From contig JAEVLN010000005.1 of the NCBI GenBank assembly GCA_018350325.1, positions 4,314,393-4,378,392 of the forward strand: a DNA stretch of 64,000 nucleotides. The letters run 5' to 3'. Position numbers and translations under genes: made by a program. The number at the start of each line of letters is the position of its first letter. Position 1 is the stretch's first letter. The DNA is from Globodera rostochiensis. Its lineage: Eukaryota; Nematoda; Chromadorea; Rhabditida; Heteroderidae. This document shows positions 43,195 through 59,144 of this stretch, piece by piece. The notes under the pieces were generated by a model, which saw nothing but the letters and a program-made list of their open reading frames with translations, did not search any database and had not been told where the DNA came from.

Positions 43195-43364
43195 TGCCAT
43201 GGTATCGTTACGGTAGTGAGGAAACTCATATCTACTGTATGCATCAGTACAATTAATTGGAACAGCACATAATGTGAGGGTTTGGTTCATCGCGGGGCGC
43301 TTCATTTGGGCGGCGCCAGCCGATGCGATTGGACAGACAGACGCCATTAAAAGCATTCCAAATC
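43195..43364 (-). CDS. Candidate single exon of a small secreted protein (weak)
   Basis: On the minus strand TTTTTCTTAG precedes a frame with MLLMASVCPIASAGAAQ (signal-peptide-like), two N-glycosylation sequons (NQT, NCT) and DAYSRYEFPHYRNDTMA, followed by GTTTGA, a donor form used in nematodes. No neighbouring exon could be identified and the family is unknown. The larger open frame around it is a poly-G translation. A chance frame remains quite possible. Confidence 0.25.
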
Positions 43365-43574
43365 CTAAGAAAAATAAATTTCCCAATTCCCCAACACCAA
43401 CACATCCATTGTCATCACATCCGATGAAAGAAAGGAGGGAATATATCCAATATATCCAATCCCCCCCCCCCAACAATCTTTGTGTGGATCTCTGCCTGCC
43501 CCTGCCACCCCAGCGCCTCCCGGAGGGGGGGGGGGGGGGGGGGGGCTCACATCCGTAAGCCGTCCAACGCCTCA

Positions 43575-44039
43575 TTTACGCCCTCATCGCCGGCTGGCTG
43601 GCTGGCGCGGCGTTTGTGCCGTCCAGCCTTGGCGTTTGGAACTCGTTTTGAAATTGTAGTTTTCCTTATTCAAAGAACGCTTCAGTTAATGGCGGGCATT
43701 GTGCCCAGTGCCAAATGCATCGTTTAGGTATCTAAATCAGTCTTTCCCGCTCAGATTTTCCACAAAATGCTAATTGTTTTTTTTACGTTTGCCAATGTTG
43801 GAGCAAAAATTATGTGCATTATAATTATTTTTGTGCCTAATTTTCATTTAATTGTTGGCACAAAATTTTTTTAATTTTTCTGATTTAAAGAATCTCTATC
43901 TGTCAATTTACCACAGATTTTTTGGAAATTAAAATAGAGTTTGTGATCTCTAGTTCAACCGTATTTTGCTGATCAAAGTGTCTGTTTTTGGAACGATTTT
44001 TTGGAGCTTTTAAACAAAGCCTTTTTTGCGTCGTCGTCT
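43575..44039. other. Spacer upstream of the collagen gene
   Basis: AT-rich apart from a GCTGGCTGGCTGGCGCGG stretch at about 43590. No element or gene recognised. The collagen promoter is presumably within it, without an obvious motif. Confidence 0.4.
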
Positions 44040-47000
44040 ATGGTCGCATTATCGGCAGAGGAGGCGGCGGGTCACAAAGCGCTGCTGCGCGAGGCCGAAG
44101 ACTTCCGGCGGGTGGCCTTTTTCGGCGTGGTCAGTAAGTTACCGGCGGGAACGGGATTCCCGCGGGAAAAAGTACGGGATTCCCGGTCCCGTTGGAATTT
44201 AAATTCCCGTTCCCGGACCAATTTTCATCACAAAAACCCATTCAATTTCAAATTTTTTTTAACGGCGGCGCCTATCGGCACCGCCAAAGACCCCCCCCCC
44301 CCCAAAATGTGCCATATTCTGTTGGTTTTTAATTTTCTGCATAAAATTTATCGCAAAGTGCGCACCAAAATTAATTCGAAAAATTCTTAGTTTAAAAATT
44401 TTCAAAAATTTTTCCCGTAATTTAAACAATTCAAAAAAAATTGGGTTCGCGCGCAATTTTCAAAATCACTTTTCCCCAAACAGACAGCGGCTGTTGTTGC
44501 CACACTGGTGGCGGTGATGTCGGTGCCGATGATGTACAACTACGTTCAGCAAATGCATGCCCAAATGCGTGATGAAGTAAGCTGGACCACCACAGAGAAG
44601 GCCCAATTCAGCCCGAAAATGTCTAAAAATTTGTTGGACTCGGGGGTATATATCTCTGGGACAAATGTAAAGCCAGTCTATTTTTATTAGTTTTTTTTAC
44701 GATAATTATTTTTAAAAGCGTTCAGTTAATGTTGTGTTTTAGTCATCATCATCAATTTTGAATCACCACTTTTAATTTTAAAATTATATTTTAAAACGAA
44801 GTTCATTTTTTATTTTACAAATTAAGCACAATTTTTTAAACAAAAAAAATAAAGTGCAGCACTCACACACCTGGTAAGTGCCCCTCCCATTTCATTTTGC
44901 GTGAAGGCGCGCGCGTCCGCCCGCTGCCCCCCACCCGCCCGTCCAGTGTATGCGCCCATCTTTTGTTGTCTGTTCAACACTCTTTTCATGACGCAATGCG
45001 ACTCTTTTTGTCTCCATAGCACACTATTTTCACTCTCTTCTCTTTTCCTCCTTAATTATCGCACTATTTCTGCTATTTCAACGATTTCTCTGCGCTCAGG
45101 CGTCCAATTTTGGTTCTGTAAAATGCTCCCCATACGTTTTGTTTGTTGGCGGATGCATTTGTGTGCTCCATTTGGCTGTCCGGGCATCGCTTCTCGGCCT
45201 TTTGGCTAAGATCAAAGTGTAGTATCTGTTCTTTACGGCTTAATCTCCGTAACGACCCCTACCGGGGTCAAAAGAGATTAACCAATTTTTGGCAAATGGT
45301 CGCAGCAGGGGGCTTGCTCCCTCTCGACCGCGCGTCGTCCCGGTATTGCACTTAACTCCGGGCACGGCGCATCTCCCCCACGGGGGAGATTTATAAAGAA
45401 CAAACATCAGCTTTTAAATTTTACATTCCATTATTACTAGTAATTAGTAATGCACTCAAATTCCAACAAAATCCAACACTTTAAATGGGGAATCGATCAT
45501 TCCATCGAGCCTTTAGATTTTCACTTGTTTTTGTTTGGTATGAAATAGAATTCCCCAATAGGATTTGAAAATTTTAGAGTGGACGGCAAACCAATTCAAG
45601 CTACGTGATTAAAATGATTTTGCCCGAGTCCCGTAATTTTAAACAAATGAATTTTTTCCTATTAAATTTCTGATTTTTTGGGGGAGACTTTGTCCCGGAA
45701 TTGGGTCTTAAAATTTTGTGTTGAACAAGTTCAAAAAAAATTCAGTCAGATTTCTGCAAGCTGAGATCAGCGAACATATGGCGCGAAGTGTCCCGGGCAC
45801 AGGTCTGGTCTCCTAAAAAATAACAAAAATCATCTGAAATTATTTACAGTTCGTAGCGGGCACTGTTTCAGCTGTTCAGCAACAGAGGCACCAGCGTCAG
45901 ACAGAGGGATACGGAGTGAGTGGTGTTTTGTTTGATCAAATTGATTATTTATTTGTGCAACTCAATTAAACGTTTTTGAATGATCTAATCTGTTCAGGAT
46001 CAGAATATTTTGTCTCTAGGGATAATCAGATCCGCATTACTGAATGATACAACCAGGATCATTTTTTTTAAACAAAGTCGTTAAAATCCTTAAAAAAACA
46101 TTTCCCGGCGGAACCCTCCCCCCTCCCCCCCCCCCACCCCGGTCCTTAAAATCTCCCCAGCCCCCAGTAGTTTGGGGGACAAATATTTTGATTGATCCAA
46201 ACTGATTGGGATCAGATGATCGTTTCAAGAATAATCTGACCAGTTCAATTTGCATGGTCCCATTTTGAATGATCTAATCTGTAACATTTTGACTCTTCCA
46301 TCTGGATGATTAGTTCAGAATTAAACCAAATGATCAGAGCTAAATTGAATGAAAGTTCAGGATTAACTGAATAATCAGATCAGGGTTAAATTAATTCGTC
46401 CAATTTCAGATCATTCTGAATACACATGATTAAGACCAAATAATTTTAATTGTCCAATTGTTTTCAAACTGATCGGAATCAGATCATTCAAAAGCTCATC
46501 CTCTTCCAACTCATCGAACCCAAAATTTGGAGCTTTATATGATTGAAACCCTTAATTTGTTAACACTTGATCTATTGGTTTGTTCATTTGCTTCAAGTCT
46601 AACCTGATCTGAAATTGGATCAGACAAATCATTTCAAAAAAGCTCCTCAAAAATGCTTTCTTCTTTTAAGGCATCGCCAACAAGCGCTCCCGTCGTTAGC
46701 GGCGTCGATGGCACGTCGGGTGCCGCGCGGAACCCGCACCCAATCGCTGCTGCCGCCCCAGTTGCAGCGCCTCAGGGGACGTGTTGCGGGTGTGGACAGA
46801 GCGCGCCCGGCCTGCCGGGACTGCCCGGCAGGCCGGGAAACGACGGAACACCGGGACAGCAGGGGCAAAACGGCAAAAACGGGCCCGATGGTACGTGGGT
46901 TGTAAACAATGTGCTCCTTGGTCATGGTCTGGTTGATCCATCTTCGGATTAATCGGTGATCATTGACTGGTCAAACAAAGCGTGTGTCGTCGGGTCACCG

Positions 47001-48031
47001 TAGTACAGGCGCTTTCGGTTTACCGTATGTTACTCTCTTTCTGATCGATATGTTGCGGGAAATTTGGTAATCAAGAAATTCCGAAATTTCATGGAAATTT
47101 TGGAATTGGACAATTGAAGGCACAATCACTCCCCATAAAGCACCTTGGCAATTAAAATTCTAAACAAATGGAAATCCAAAATTTAGCGCCACCACCAGCT
47201 CCAGCGCCAAAAGTTGAATTGTATGTTATTTTTTTTTGCTAATGGGATTGACATTTTTCGGAAATTTTAACCCCGAAATTTTTTCCAAGCCGAAAAATTA
47301 TAAAAATCCCCCCAAAAACCCCATCATCTCCTACTCCTGAACAGCTGTCAGGAGTGTGCGCAGGCGCAGCCAGGACCACAAGGCGCGCCCGGGCCTCAGG
47401 GCGTGCCCGGGTCGTCCGGAGTGCCGGGCAAGGACGCGGACGGCGGCGTCCGAGGACAGCCCGGCCTGCCAGGGCCGCAGGGCGCCGCGGGGGAGCCCGG
47501 GCAGCCTGGTCAACCCGGCCAGCCGGGATCGGCTGGCACATTGCGGTCCGTGATCTTTGTAACTCTGTGCTTTTGCGATTCACACGCCCCTAAAGCGTTT
47601 CAGTGAGGTTGAGGGCAAGCCAGGACCGCAAGGGCCACCGGGACCGCCCGGACAGCCGGGCATCGAAGGCACGGCGGGCCAACCGGGCGTGCCAGGCCAA
47701 CCCGGTGGCCAGGGCGCGCCGGGCGAGCCGGGAGAGCCAGGCCCAGCGGGCGCAACCGGCGCCGATGGACACCAGGGCCCCCAGGGCAACCAAGGCCAAG
47801 GGTAAGCGACGCCCGAGGGCTGAAAGATGGAATAGGGGAATTCGAAAAGGCCATAAAAAATTCTGTTAAATCCAGAGTGCCCCAGGGCAACAGTGCCAAG
47901 TGTAGCAATTTAAAAAAAATTTCAAAAAATTTGGCGGTTGCCCCAGGGCATACAGAGTAATATGGAAATCGCAAATTTGCAGAGGCACATGCGACCACTG
48001 TCCACCGCCAAGAACGGCGCCGGGCTATTGA
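44040..48031 (+). CDS. Cuticle collagen (316 aa, eight exons)
   Basis: Exons 44040-44133, 44488-44576, 45850-45915, 46671-46890, 47187-47220, 47345-47545, 47604-47801, 47983-48031; 951 nt in frame. The N-terminus ([13 protein letters not shown], then [19 protein letters not shown]) is the nematode cuticle collagen N-terminal domain with its membrane anchor. Gly-X-Y blocks start [13 protein letters not shown] (exon 4), continue in exons 6 and 7, and are framed by Cys clusters CCGCGQ, FCQEC and the end [15 protein letters not shown], typical of these collagens. Extracellular cuticle structure. The exon 2 acceptor is the second of two AGs (ACAGACAG). The exon 6 donor GTCCGT is unusual but required by frame. 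The large second intron carries a U2 snRNA gene. The exons are GC-rich compared with the array genes. I cannot name the orthologue. Confidence 0.9.
44263..44286. repeat. GC hairpin motif in collagen intron 1
   Basis: Arms GGCGGCGCC and GGCACCGCC around TATC, then AAAGA and a C11 run. Preceded by GGGAACGGGATTCCCGCGGG words from 44151, so a word-type element tail and the hairpin occupy most of this intron. Confidence 0.8.
45186..45370 (+). ncRNA. U2 spliceosomal snRNA
   Basis: The 5' end ATCGCTTCTCGGCCTTTTGG and CTAAGATCAAAGTGTAGTA are the near-invariant U2 start. GTAGTA is the part that pairs with the intron branch point. AATTTTTGG near 45279 is the Sm site. The later stem-loops (GGGGGCTTGCTCCC and CCCGGTATTGCACTTAACTCCGGG) match U2 loops III-IV. 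It acts in the nucleus in pre-mRNA splicing. The 3' end is approximate. It lies in the same strand as, and wholly inside, intron 2 of the collagen gene. Whether it is one of several genomic U2 genes cannot be seen here. Confidence 0.92.
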
Positions 48032-49020
48032 GCGAATTTGGAGACTAAAAAATGACGAATTTATTTTTCTAGAAAATTTTTTTTTGTTTTTTTAACCAAT
48101 TTAAAATATAAATTTTGTTCTTTGCTTTTTCACAATATAAATTTTCTCAGTGTCACATCAAAATTTGGTGTTTTTGTTTGAAATCGGCGCCGCCGGCGAT
48201 GCTTCCGCTTCCGGACCGGCATTAGCACACATTTTGAATGGAAGAACAAGGCACACAAATTCAACCTTAAATGGGCATCCGCGAAATTCACCCCAAGGCA
48301 ACAAACCAACCAACCCCTCTGGCGACATTTTAGACAAAAAAGGGGTCAAATCAGTAAAGATTCTCTCGAAATTGATTGGATACCAGGTTGATCATGGGTA
48401 GCATCCTGTCTTACCCTACATTTCAGCTAATGAGTCGAACTGATTCGAGCAGTAATATTCAATTGATCATCATTTGATCATTCAGCAAAACCAGCCATCT
48501 TAGATCAATCATGTTTAAATAAAAGTGGTGAAAAAAGAAAGCCTAATGAGAAGCCATGAATTGATCAATTTTTAAATTGAGCCCGGGCTCCTAGTACTAA
48601 GCAGATCATTAACATTCGTGATCTGGCCAAAAATCGTGAAGATATAGTCCCAGATGACATTTCTGATCAAAAGTATGGCTAATCGCTTAATTTCTGTATC
48701 AAAATCCATACCTTAGTCCCAATGAATAAAAAAGCTTCCATAGGCTTGCCACAAAGTTTTTGTTGGAATATTCACATTAAACTTTAGTTAAGTATAAATT
48801 AATTTTAAAATTATTCGTAAATAAATCTTTCCAACGTCCCCTCCCCCCCCCCACCGGCGGCAGTGTTTCCCTAAATAAAGCCATTGCCCCCGGGGGCAAC
48901 CCATCTAATCCATCCATCATCATTTGTCCTACCCATTAAGCCCCCCTCTGCACCACGAAATTGGAAATCCCCTCCGGCGCGTTTTTGGCCCTCTAGCCCT
49001 TGCGGCCAACGTCGGGCACA
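48032..49020. other. Spacer between collagen and channel genes
   Basis: 48150-48350 has an open plus frame without a domain. 48440-48660 has GATCATTTGATCA-type words. 48840-48850 is a C run. No gene supported. Confidence 0.4.
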
Positions 49021-53817
<4,797 letters not shown>

Positions 53818-53985
53818 ACAAAACAAAATCACTTTTCAATGCCAAATTTGGAAATTTTCACTCAAATACGATAAAAAAGAAGAGTTGGATTGGCTTAATC
53901 TTATCTTGATGGAATAGAACATTGAATTATTACACTTTAAAGCCCAAACAGTTAAGCCAGATTGATTTCAGGATTCCAATCGAAC

Positions 53986-54122
53986 TACCGTTTATACTGT
54001 TTTAATCCCACATGGGGGATTATTTTTCAACCTCCTCAGAAAGGGCAACATTATTAGAGAGTGGGGGATTATTACAGCTGGGGGAGTATTACAAGGTTGG
54101 GGATTAAACAGTAAATACGGTA
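53986..54122. mobile_element. Short relative of the TACCGTATATACTG TIR element
   Basis: Begins TACCGTTTATACTGTTTTAA and ends GTAAATACGGTA, with AATCCCACATGGGGGATTAT and GGGGGATTATTACAG inside. It matches the ends of 16331-17089. Located 170 bp beyond the K2P stop and 280 bp beyond the HTH gene stop. Confidence 0.78.
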
Positions 54123-54401
54123 AATGCATTTGACTATTTCCGATTTTGAGTCATTAAAAGTTAAAAGGACTAATCTAAGTAGCTAGTTTAGTTCTCCTCA
54201 TGACTATCAATAAATCATTTAAATTCTGATGAATGTAAAAAGAAGCGTTTTTTTAGAGGTGTTCGAGAGTCCGGGTCTCGGGGACCGAGAAAAGTCTTGG
54301 GTTTTTTATCTTTTACAATGCCATTACAAAACAATGGGCTTTCGCTAAACATTTAGAAATCAATAAACTTATATGTGAAAAAATCGATAAATTCCATTCA
54401 T

Positions 54402-55392
54402 TCAAATGCTCCCCGAATTCGAGTTCCCAATTTCTTGAACATTTGCCGCGGCATTCACTTCCACAGAATGTCCATCGACAGAATTTGGATGAAAATGTTG
54501 TAGGTTAAATTGCTTTTTCCAATTACACAAAGTGCTTGCATCAATTTTGATCCTTTTGGCAATGTCCTTGTCATAAATTAAAGGATTTTTGTCTTTAATT
54601 TCATAATAACATTTCATCAATTCCTTATGTTCGTTGTCGGAGTATTTATAGTTTGGTGCTGTAAAAGAATTTTAATTATTATTGAATAAATAATAAATTT
54701 GGGTCACCGGTTTGGCCTAGTTCACTTTTCCACCTGTAAATTGTCGTAAAATTGAGGCCCAACCCTTTTGCGACAGTTTTATCAATTTCGTGATGATAAG
54801 AGTTTTTGAATCCGCCCCGCTTTAACTCGTCTTTCATTTGATCAAATTTTTCTACCAAATTTTTTCGCTCATTTTTTGGATTTGTTCGACTTATGCCAAA
54901 CTCTTTTTTCCATTTATATATTTTTGAGCGACTGACTTTTAAATGTTTAGCAATTTTATTATCAATTTGAACCCATTCTTTTGCCGAATATTTTCCTTTT
55001 TGCTTAAATTCGTTTTTTATTGCGAGAAATTTGTTGATAATTTTACGTTTTCGCTCATTTTCAGCAATATTTTCGTTTGAAGAAACTTCGTTCAGGTCTT
55101 TGCCATTTTTGGAGTGATCAGAGTGATCAGACTTTGTGAGAGGAGGATTCTGATCAGTTGAATTGGGTTCAATTTGTCCAATTTGGGTGTTCTGTCGGTC
55201 GATTTGGTGATGGACATTTTGTCCAAAGTTTGTTGGCGCCGGCATTTTCAAATCTTCGGCTTCACCTTTGTCCCACCAGCCTTCTCCGAATATTTCATCA
55301 AATGTTTTGAGTTCCAATTTTACGGATTCGGCTTTATCCAGTGAATTAATTGCAAAGAATAAAACCACAATTAAAAGACGAAACTCATTCAT
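54402..55392 (-). CDS. Secreted triple-HTH protein, intact copy (313 aa)
   Basis: Exon 1 55392-54708, intron 54707-54659 (49 bp, GTGACC...TTTTACAG, phase 1), exon 2 54658-54402; 942 nt in frame. The signal peptide is diverged (MNEFRLLIVVLFFAINS). It has a single EPNSTDQ unit, a KNGKDLNEVSSNEN linker, and HTH signatures IYKWKKEFG, IYRWKSELG and LCNWKKQFN. It sits tail-to-tail with the K2P channel. Its upstream region keeps only a faint GCCCA...TGGGA pair near 55475, so the standard promoter block is missing or strongly diverged. Confidence 0.82.
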
Positions 55393-55757
55393 CTTAAGGA
55401 TAATTATTGAATATGTAAATGAAATAAATAACTAAAATGGTGAATTTATTAGCCCAATAAATGGGAATAAAACAAATTGAGCCACTTAGAAAATCAATTT
55501 CACTTTCCAAATTGCTGGCAACCATAAAATTGGTCCATTTTTTGGCCAATCTTCTTCAGGGAGCTTCCCCAATTCTGAAGAAAATGTATGGAGAGCATTT
55601 AACAAACTAAAAATGGACAGCAGAGCGCAGAGAAAACGCAAAAACAGGGAAAATAGTGCAACGTTTTAAGAGGAAAGAGAAGAGAGTGAACATAGAGTGC
55701 GATAGAGACAAAGATACAGCACAAAAAAGATAAGACACGCGACGGCATCGTTGGCAG

Positions 55758-56362
55758 CCGCACGAGACCTGGCACAGCTTGTGATCCAATTGGAGACCGA
55801 TCAGGAGATGGTCATGTACGAGAGAGGCCGGCGAGACAACGTCAAGAGCGGGGCTTTTCCATCGGAAACGAATATGGAGGAAGTTTGGTCGTTGTGGGTC
55901 GACAAGTGCGCAGTGGCAAGGGCGATTCTGAGATCGACGGGATTCGGAAGGGTCCAGGTAGACGAGAGGAAGAAGGAGAGAGAGAGAACATAAAATAAAT
56001 TGTTCAGGTGGTCTGCAATCGATTTCCGACAATACGGTTCGCCTGGAAGCCACCTCCGTACGTGCGTCAACGAGGTAAAGAGCACAAGGAGTTATCTCGC
56101 GGCTGTCACGCCTGACCCCAGTATGGTTCCTGTCTGTCACGCCATCAGACGCAGCATTTTGGAGATTTTCCGCTTGGGCAACACCTTCGACGACAGCCGG
56201 GTAGAAGCCGATGGGTGGGCGGCGGGCGTGCCAACAGCTTCTCTGGTTCTGGAGGACGGACGCGGCGCGGTTTCGGGCGGTTCGGCAGTTGGGACAGTCA
56301 GCACTGAGTTCGGGAGACGAGTCACCACACCTTTCGGCGTCACAATCATAGATGCACAATGA
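55758..56362 (+). CDS. Unassigned GC-rich coding-like block (weak gene model)
   Basis: The base composition jumps to over half GC inside AT-rich surroundings. A plus-strand frame from a TTGGCAG acceptor reads DLAQLVIQLETDQEMVMYER, then a stretch with NMEEVWSLWVDKCAVARAIL, and meets a CCAG|GTAGAC donor at about 55958. After TTGTTCAG two frames are open: one short (VVCNRFPTIRFAWKPPPYV) and one to 56362 (CHAIRRSILEIFRLGNTFDD and PFGVTIIDAQ-stop). The opposite strand holds a 250-codon frame, Cys/Arg/Ser-rich, that looks like an antisense shadow. I recognise no family. Foreign origin or a conserved local gene are both possible. Confidence 0.3.
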
Positions 56363-56777
56363 GGGAGGCGGTCGGCTTGAGCGCTGCGAGGTGCGATGTC
56401 AGGGGGGGGGGGTAGGGGTTGGGTCGCCGAGATTAGGGTGCGATGCAATACGAGAAATTTTGAATAAAATTATCAAAAAATGCCCCAATTTGGGGCAGAT
56501 AGGTCCTGCGAGAGTTTCAAACAGCCGGCGGGCCCAGGCCCGGTCCACCAAAGAACCAATTAGGCTAAACGTTTTGAGAATTGATATTATATAAATGCCA
56601 TACGCACGCGAATGCGGAAGGCGCAAACCATATTTAAAATGAATGAATGAATGAATGAATGTGGCTAAATTGATTTAATGATTATTAAGGTTGCTTAAGA
56701 GGTTATCACTACATACATTGCCTTGACCAGCAAAACTGCATTCATTCAAAAGAATACAACTCCAATCCCAACTCCCT
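56363..56777. other. Spacer with G10 run and (GAAT)n microsatellite
   Basis: G10 at 56402-56411, a palindrome CGGCGGGCCCAGGCCCGG near 56527, and GAATGAATGAATGAATGAAT at 56640-56660. No gene. Confidence 0.5.
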
Positions 56778-57990
56778 ATGCTTCTCGTATTTTTTATCAC
56801 ACTGAAATTATTGGCTTTAGTCAACGCAGTCTGTCAACCGGTGATAAACGAAGTGAATGCTCTTAGTCCTAAAAAATTCAACGATCAAACTTACATTGAA
56901 TTATCACATAATTGTGATATATCCCCAACACTGAAAGATTACCTAACGTCTTAAAAGATGCTGAGTCACAAATGAATAATATAATCAGCTTTTTTACCAA
57001 TAAAGGAGTCAAAAGAAGAGCTGCATTAATTGAACGACAAAGGCTAATGAAGAAAAGTTTTTAGAATTGAAAAAAAATATTTCAAGTAAGATGGAGCGCA
57101 TTACAATTTGAATCTAAGAGACTCTTTAGCACAGCCGCCTAAATCTTTATGAACTTTTTTTCCACATTTCCAATGACTCTGATTCGACACAAAAACACGC
57201 CTACGTGCGCAAACATATGCGTAACATACACGCAGACTTTTTTCATTTTTTGTTAGCATTTTTAACAGATATATTGTCTACTCTCGGAGCTGCAAATCGA
57301 GAGTACCAATTACATGCTGGAGTGCTGATAGGCCAAAATGAAAGAACTAAACGGGTAATTGATGAGCTAAAATCAATGCGTAAAAACGATGGAACTTATT
57401 TGTCTAACTTATTGAACTCAATAAGATGCAGTAAACTTGGTGGTTCCGCCAAACAATGAGAGCAGAGAAGTTGATCTTGCTTTTAGTCCAGTTATGAGAA
57501 GATTGACTTATTGCCAAAATCTTCCGCAACATCTTACACTAAGTCACAGACAGGCTCAAAGCCAGGCAAATGTTTCGCAGGATGATTCAGATCCGGTCAT
57601 GTTTAGATGAATGCCTTTTCTTAGTGAAACATTGCGAACAAACATTATTGATAGCACGCAAATTGTAAAATATTTCCCGAATGATAAAACACTAAGATGT
57701 CAGTATTAATTCCTTCGAATCTCCCTGATAATATAGTTGGCTTACACAATTACGCACAAAAGGTATATTAGGATAATATTTTGAGAGTTGACCTTTCATC
57801 CGATACGGCCTTTGGCGGAGGAGTTCGGTTACAATAGCGATGAAATTGTGGAACAATTCACGACTCTATTAAAAGATGATGCATACAAATATATAAATGA
57901 AAGTCGCGAGGTTTTGATGGCTAAAAAAAGATTTTTCGCCTGATAAATTTTGGAAGTATATTCTTGATAAGAAAACAGTTGGCGTGGAAT
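56778..57990 (+). pseudogene. Decayed secreted-protein gene, lamin-tail-like start
   Basis: A 58-codon frame at 56778-56954 opens MLLVFFITLKLLALVNA (signal peptide) and CQPVINEVNALSPKK, then DQTYIELSHNC. PVINEVN...YIEL is reminiscent of lamin-tail-domain proteins. After a stop, frames continue in pieces: FLTDILSTLGAANREYQL and ERTKRVIDELKSMRK (57205-57459), SREVDLAFSPVMRRLTYC (to about 57610), PLAEEFGYNSDEIVEQFTT and YINESREVLMAKK (to about 57990). At least six stops or frameshifts break it. The domain label is tentative; the later parts are unrecognised. Confidence 0.45.
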
Positions 57991-58153
57991 TTTAAAAACT
58001 TTTAAAACGTAGCTAGTTTTATTTTAAAATTGTAGTATTCGCTGTAATGGTCCTCCTGTTGGTGAATTTGAGCCTAGAGAATATACGGTACAGTGGGCAA
58101 AGACCCATTTCCTTGCTAGGTCGGGAAAAGGCATTTTTTCAGCACGAAGAACG

Positions 58154-58255
58154 TCATTCGTCAAATGTTTTGAGTTCCAATTTTACGGATTCGGCTTTGT
58201 CCAGTGAATTTGTTGCAAAGAATGCCGCCAAAATTAAAAACCCAAATTTTTCCAT
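58154..58255 (-). pseudogene. HTH-family signal-peptide fragment
   Basis: MEKFGFLILAAFFATNSLDK through KTFDE, then a stop created at the breakpoint (58154-58156). The rest of the gene is absent. Its upstream region (58310-58390) still has TAATAAATGACAGCCCAAAT and GAAATGGGCATTCACATT. Confidence 0.85.
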
Positions 58256-58356
58256 TTTCGCACAAATTTTATTAAATAAAAATAATAAGAAATCACTAAT
58301 TTTTCAATTTATAAATATTATTTAGCTTTGATAAAAAAATTATTGAGAGTAATAAA

Positions 58357-58390
58357 TGACAGCCCAAATTGAAATGGGCATTCACATTTC
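58357..58390 (-). promoter_or_regulatory. Orphan promoter block of the 58.2 kb fragment
   Basis: AGCCCAAATTGAAATGGGCA, arms GCCCA and TGGGC intact, about 105 bp from the fragment's ATG. Confidence 0.45.
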
Positions 58391-58399
58391 AAAAACGAG

Positions 58400-59144
58400 A
58401 TTCTCAGCTCGGAACATTGTCGGCAGCTTCCTTTTTGTTTTTTTCAATTTGCGTCATTCGGGAGGTGTTCCTCGGTTGCAGCATTAAATTCGGAGGTGAA
58501 GGCGGAGGCATAGTCTCGGTAATGATTTCAGTGCATTTCCCGAACTTCAGATAGCGGTTTGTGAGGATTGCATGTGCTTATGGCCTTTTGTGTCGGGTAG
58601 TGGGACAGAGATCGCAAATTGGTCAACAACCACACAACGTCCAATCTGTGCTTGTTGCCTTTTTGGGTAATAATGAAGATGGTGCCCCACATTTTTTCAA
58701 AAAAAAAACTGTTTTGTTTCAGGGGGGGGGAGGGTCAGAATACTAATCTGACCTTTGTTTCGACAATTCTTAAGCCCGAAACCAAATTCAAACAATTTTC
58801 GAATTATTTTGGCCTAAAAATTATTCAAAAGGCACAAAGTTGCAACAAAAAAGCAAAAAGTGGTCGAATTCACGTGTTTGAATGTTTTGAAATCTAAATT
58901 AATTTTTGAAAAAATCCCCCCCCCCCCGCCCCTTTCAAATTTTTTTTTAGAAAACTCGCTGATAAAAATACGCTCAGAAAGCAAAATTTGGCCACAACAA
59001 GATTTTTGGAGAATTTTTGCCTTACGAAAAGTTTTTGGTGATTTTCTATTGTGAATCTGAGCTGTTAGGCCAAGTCAAACATGACGAGGAATCCACAAAT
59101 AATTAAGAACATTAAATGCCTTTTCCAATCATTGACCATTTTAT
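58400..59144. other. Spacer, no gene seen
   Basis: G-run at 58721-58729, C run at 58917-58927. 59100-59145 is the 3' flank of the mini-gene. Short frames only. Confidence 0.4.

Noticed and set aside
46696..47998. Several GC-rich frames on both strands within the collagen exons
   Set aside because: Shadows of Gly-X-Y coding sequence in other frames.
55607..56359. 250-codon minus-strand frame
   Set aside because: Cys/Arg/Ser-rich composition, no domain, and better coding character on the opposite strand; treated as an antisense shadow.
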